Assembly: GCA_964457405.1 (NCBI GenBank)
Contig: CAYWEP010000012.1
Location: forward strand, 1-22,027
Reading direction: 5' to 3'
From: CAYWEP01 sp964457405
Lineage (GTDB): Bacteria > Patescibacteriota > Microgenomatia > Levybacterales > UBA12049
Length of the DNA: 22,027 nucleotides
Made by a program: the position numbers and the translations under genes. The notes beneath the pieces were generated by a model. It was not told the DNA's origin, ran no database searches, and was given only the letters and a program-made list of their open reading frames with translations. The first letter of the stretch is position 1, and each line of letters opens with the position of its first letter. Shown here piece by piece: positions 19,725 through 22,027 of this stretch.

Positions 19725-20942
19725 TTATAATTGAGATAAATAATTACTCCATTTTTGCATTTCATGCTCCTGAATGGCTTTAACAGAACGGATCAAGGTA
19801 TGTTTTACATATTTCCTCTTTCTATACGCATCAATGAGAAGTTTGTACAAATTCTCTGTGACAACCTTTTCAGATGTAATGCAATATTTTTCCATAGCTA
19901 GCTGTTTGGCTATGCCTTCTGTTTTGTGTTCATAACCGATTGCTATGAATGGTGTACCCTGTATTGCAGCAAGAATATTTGAGTGCATGCGCATACCAAG
20001 CAGTAAATCCAAAGATGCATATACCTTCATTGCTTCAGAAAGGGAAGTTATAGTTTTTATCGGTAAAACAGCGTTGTGTCGTTGTATAAGTTTTTTCACA
20101 ATTCTTTTTGTCACCTCTTTATCTCCCTCCCCGTATTTTGGAGCGTCTACCTGAACAATAGGCTGAATTCGTACGCGTATCGTTTTTGAAATGTTTTCAA
20201 ACGTCTCAATTATTGCAGCCTCAAGTTTTTTCTGTTGCAAAGGGTGTCCCCAATTCCGTATAGTCAAACCAATAGTAAAGTAATCATTGTTGCGCTGTTT
20301 TCTAGCTTTCACATCTCCGTTAAGCAACAATGCATGGTCGGAAGAGAGCACTAGATTGCTTATGTGATATTTCTTAAGAATCTTAAAAGATATTTTTTCT
20401 CTCACACAAACAAGACTAAGATTATGCAAAACATTCGCTGAAAGTTTTTCTTGCCAGACTTGTGCAAATGGGCCAAAGCTTATTGGTGCAACGATTCGTT
20501 CTGTCTGAAACAATTTTGCAAATACAAGCGGCAGAAGCTGCATGCACAAATTCAAAGACTGCTTCAGTCCATGCGTTGAGCGCAGATACCCCCCGCCAAC
20601 GAAAATAATAGTATCGGCGCGTTGGTAGTCATTAATAATTCTTTGCAGTTTGGTAGGAAAAAATCGCAAAACAGGTAGCTTCATTCTCAGAGCGAAATAG
20701 ACAAGGATAATTGACAGCACTCGAAAAATTCTCTGCAGTGTGTTTGATGTCGAAAGAACAGACCAGCTATAGAGCGTGTCATGTACCGTATAATTTGTTT
20801 TTTTATACAGATTCGCATCGACACTTTGCACATAAATATCGGCCTTTTTACGGTTTGATTTAACTAAAGAAATAAGTGACTCAAGCATTGCCAAGTCTCC
20901 AATGTTTTTCGGACTTGTTGCATTTGGAATAAGAATCTTCAT
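19725..20942 (-). CDS. Polysaccharide pyruvyl transferase family protein
   Basis: The 405-residue protein shows the family pattern of CsaB/WcaK-type polysaccharide pyruvyl transferases. These are NIGDLAMLESLI near the N-terminus (residues 13-24), FVGGGYL (114-120), AKLFQTERIVAPISFGPF, then TIGLTIRNWG and the C-terminal LLGMRMHSNILAAIQGTPFI, read as LLGMRMHSN and ILAAIQGTPF. The fold is GT-B-like. The enzymes move a pyruvyl group from phosphoenolpyruvate to a sugar, giving a negatively charged ketal. In some bacteria this anchors S-layer proteins to the wall polymer. AAGGAG (20952-20947) lies 4 bases before the ATG. The gene is 15 bases after the family 2 glycosyltransferase and 11 before the PP-loop gene, all in one operon. 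Confidence 0.88.
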   Translation of the reverse strand: MKILIPNATSPKNIGDLAMLESLISLVKSNRKKADIYVQSVDANLYKKTNYTVHDTLYSWSVLSTSNTLQRIFRVLSIILVYFALRMKLPVLRFFPTKLQRIINDYQRADTIIFVGGGYLRSTHGLKQSLNLCMQLLPLVFAKLFQTERIVAPISFGPFAQVWQEKLSANVLHNLSLVCVREKISFKILKKYHISNLVLSSDHALLLNGDVKARKQRNNDYFTIGLTIRNWGHPLQQKKLEAAIIETFENISKTIRVRIQPIVQVDAPKYGEGDKEVTKRIVKKLIQRHNAVLPIKTITSLSEAMKVYASLDLLLGMRMHSNILAAIQGTPFIAIGYEHKTEGIAKQLAMEKYCITSEKVVTENLYKLLIDAYRKRKYVKHTLIRSVKAIQEHEMQKWSNYLSQL

Positions 20943-20957
20943 AGGGCTCCTTAATTA

Positions 20958-21881
20958 CTAAAAGTGTTTTGACCAAGAAACAAGTCGTTTAGTCGATCGT
21001 GACGTATCATACGTTCGCGTGTAGGAAACGCTGTGAAAAACAAATCGAACGTAGAACTGAATCAGACAGTACATAAGACATGAGATAGGCGCTCGCAGAA
21101 AAAACTGCAAGGCGGTATTTACTAATATACTTTTTGGTATGCTATAGGATGAGAGAATCATCTCTTCCGGAAAATATTTTTTAAGCATATCTCTCCCTGC
21201 AACAAATCGTTTACTTTGCTTTGCATGGTCAACAAAGTTTGTTGGAGCGCGGAAAAAAACACAGGCTCTCTTCTCGTATGCAAATGAAAAACCTTGGTTC
21301 TTACAGTACAAATATGAGTACGCATCCTCAGGGCAGACAAGCGGCCATTCCATAGTTTTGTACAAATCTTTGGAAAAAGCCCTTGCTCGACCGTGGCAAA
21401 GGTAAATAGTATCGCCGCTTTGGAGTTGTTTGAAGAGGTGGCGTTTAACAATATGGCTATAAGCAATAACACGTTCAAAAAAAGAATCTGGTTGAGACGG
21501 ATGGATTTCTCCGCCTACTAAACCTATTTTGCTATCATTCAGGATAGGTTCGCAAATAGCCTGCAAAAATTTATCTCCTTTTGGCAAAACATCACCATCA
21601 AGCATAACCAGAATATCTGAATCTGCTAACGAAACGATTTCATTGTCAATACTTGTTTTTCCTTTTCGATTACTATGGTGAATAAAATGGATGCGTTTAT
21701 CCGTGAATGAAGATACAATACTCGCTGTTACATCAGTACTTCCATCAGATATGACAAGTATTTCTTTAAGGATAATATCCTTGGTTTTCTGCCTAAGAAT
21801 GCTTAGCAAAAGATGCCCTATATTTTGCTCCTCGTTGTAGGCTGGGATGCCAATGGTTACAGTAAGTTTTTTATTTTTCAT
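20958..21881 (-). CDS. Family 2 glycosyltransferase
   Basis: The 307-residue protein starts with the GT-A signature VTIGIPAYNEEQNIG (residues 7-22). It has ISDGSTD (45-51), the metal-binding D95-G-D97 in VMLDGD, and later a CPEDAYSY acidic motif in place of the catalytic-base ED. Two hydrophobic stretches near the C-terminus (about 253-285) may attach it to the membrane. It should add one sugar from a nucleotide donor to a lipid-linked glycan at the cytoplasmic face. The ATG comes 3 bases after the stop of the previous gene. The last 25 residues are rich in Ser, Thr and Arg and have no known role. The acceptor and donor are not evident. Confidence 0.9.
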   Translation of the reverse strand: MKNKKLTVTIGIPAYNEEQNIGHLLLSILRQKTKDIILKEILVISDGSTDVTASIVSSFTDKRIHFIHHSNRKGKTSIDNEIVSLADSDILVMLDGDVLPKGDKFLQAICEPILNDSKIGLVGGEIHPSQPDSFFERVIAYSHIVKRHLFKQLQSGDTIYLCHGRARAFSKDLYKTMEWPLVCPEDAYSYLYCKNQGFSFAYEKRACVFFRAPTNFVDHAKQSKRFVAGRDMLKKYFPEEMILSSYSIPKSILVNTALQFFLRAPISCLMYCLIQFYVRFVFHSVSYTRTYDTSRSTKRLVSWSKHF

Positions 21882-21884
21882 ATA

Positions 21885-22027
21885 TTAACCATTTGTTCTT
21901 ATAACTTTTTTCGTCGAAATGTCTACTTTCCAGACTGGATTTGAAACCACGGAAACTTTTTGCCTTTTTATTCGAAGTAATAAAACTACACCAGCCAAAA
22001 GAGTTGTTTTAACAGGGTGAGATATCA
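21885..22027 (-). CDS. C-terminal fragment of an unidentified gene
   Basis: On the minus strand a frame is open from the window edge to TAA at 21887-21885, giving ISHPVKTTLLAGVVLLLR and then IKRQKVSVVSNPVWKVD, ISTKKVIRTNG. The stop is 3 bases before the start of the family 2 glycosyltransferase, the spacing of an operon. Residues around LLAGVVLLL are hydrophobic. The family cannot be named from 47 residues. An upstream member of the glycan operon is the most likely explanation. Confidence 0.6.
   Translation of the reverse strand, partial: ISHPVKTTLLAGVVLLLRIKRQKVSVVSNPVWKVDISTKKVIRTNG

Noticed and set aside
1..22027. An altered genetic code with TGA as glycine, as in some CPR lineages
   Set aside because: TGA is used as a stop at 9425-9427 and 10078-10080 at the natural ends of recognisable proteins, and no internal TGA breaks a conserved domain.

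Overview
The window looks like a fragment of a Candidate Phyla Radiation (Patescibacteria) genome, perhaps Microgenomates-like. The reasons are short surface-protein genes, a SipW/TasA export module, many short GC-rich palindromes between genes and even inside tRNA genes, tRNAs mostly without encoded CCA, and standard use of TGA as stop. The lineage is inferred from gene content and style only. A run of 10 N at 1896-1905 shows that this is a scaffold.

Layout. 1-242 is the 3' end of a dinD-like gene, followed by a NUDIX hydrolase (384-935). 1075-2016 is a tRNA region: tRNA-Leu(TAA) is ordinary, but a complete tRNA-Gly(TCC) lies inside the anticodon loop of another tRNA-Gly, and a complete tRNA-Pro(TGG) lies inside an interrupted tRNA-Pro-like gene. 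2276-7612 holds single genes: a transglutaminase-fold protein, an HXXEE membrane protein, a D-alanyl-D-alanine carboxypeptidase, an endonuclease/exonuclease/phosphatase-family protein and a TMTC-like membrane/TPR protein.

8099-14019 is a cell-surface module. It contains a TasA-like protein, its SipW-type signal peptidase, a lamin-tail-domain protein with a SipW-type signal, a TasA-like protein carrying 17 RTX nonapeptides, a two-repeat secreted protein, a small basic secreted protein, and a sortase next to its probable substrate. Palindromes, REP-like repeats and one strong terminator separate these genes.

14073-22027 is a tightly packed minus-strand operon for a surface glycan. In transcription order it has a gene cut by the window edge, a family 2 glycosyltransferase, a polysaccharide pyruvyl transferase, a PP-loop ATPase, two GT-C-like multispanning proteins and a membrane-anchored glycosidase-like protein.

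Two themes cross the window. Several single genes have a -10 box only 6-9 bases before the start codon and so look leaderless, whereas genes inside operons or behind long leaders use Shine-Dalgarno sites. Palindromic elements have also entered tRNA genes and other repeats, in one case leaving a recognisable 4-base duplication. The nested tRNA genes are the most unusual feature.
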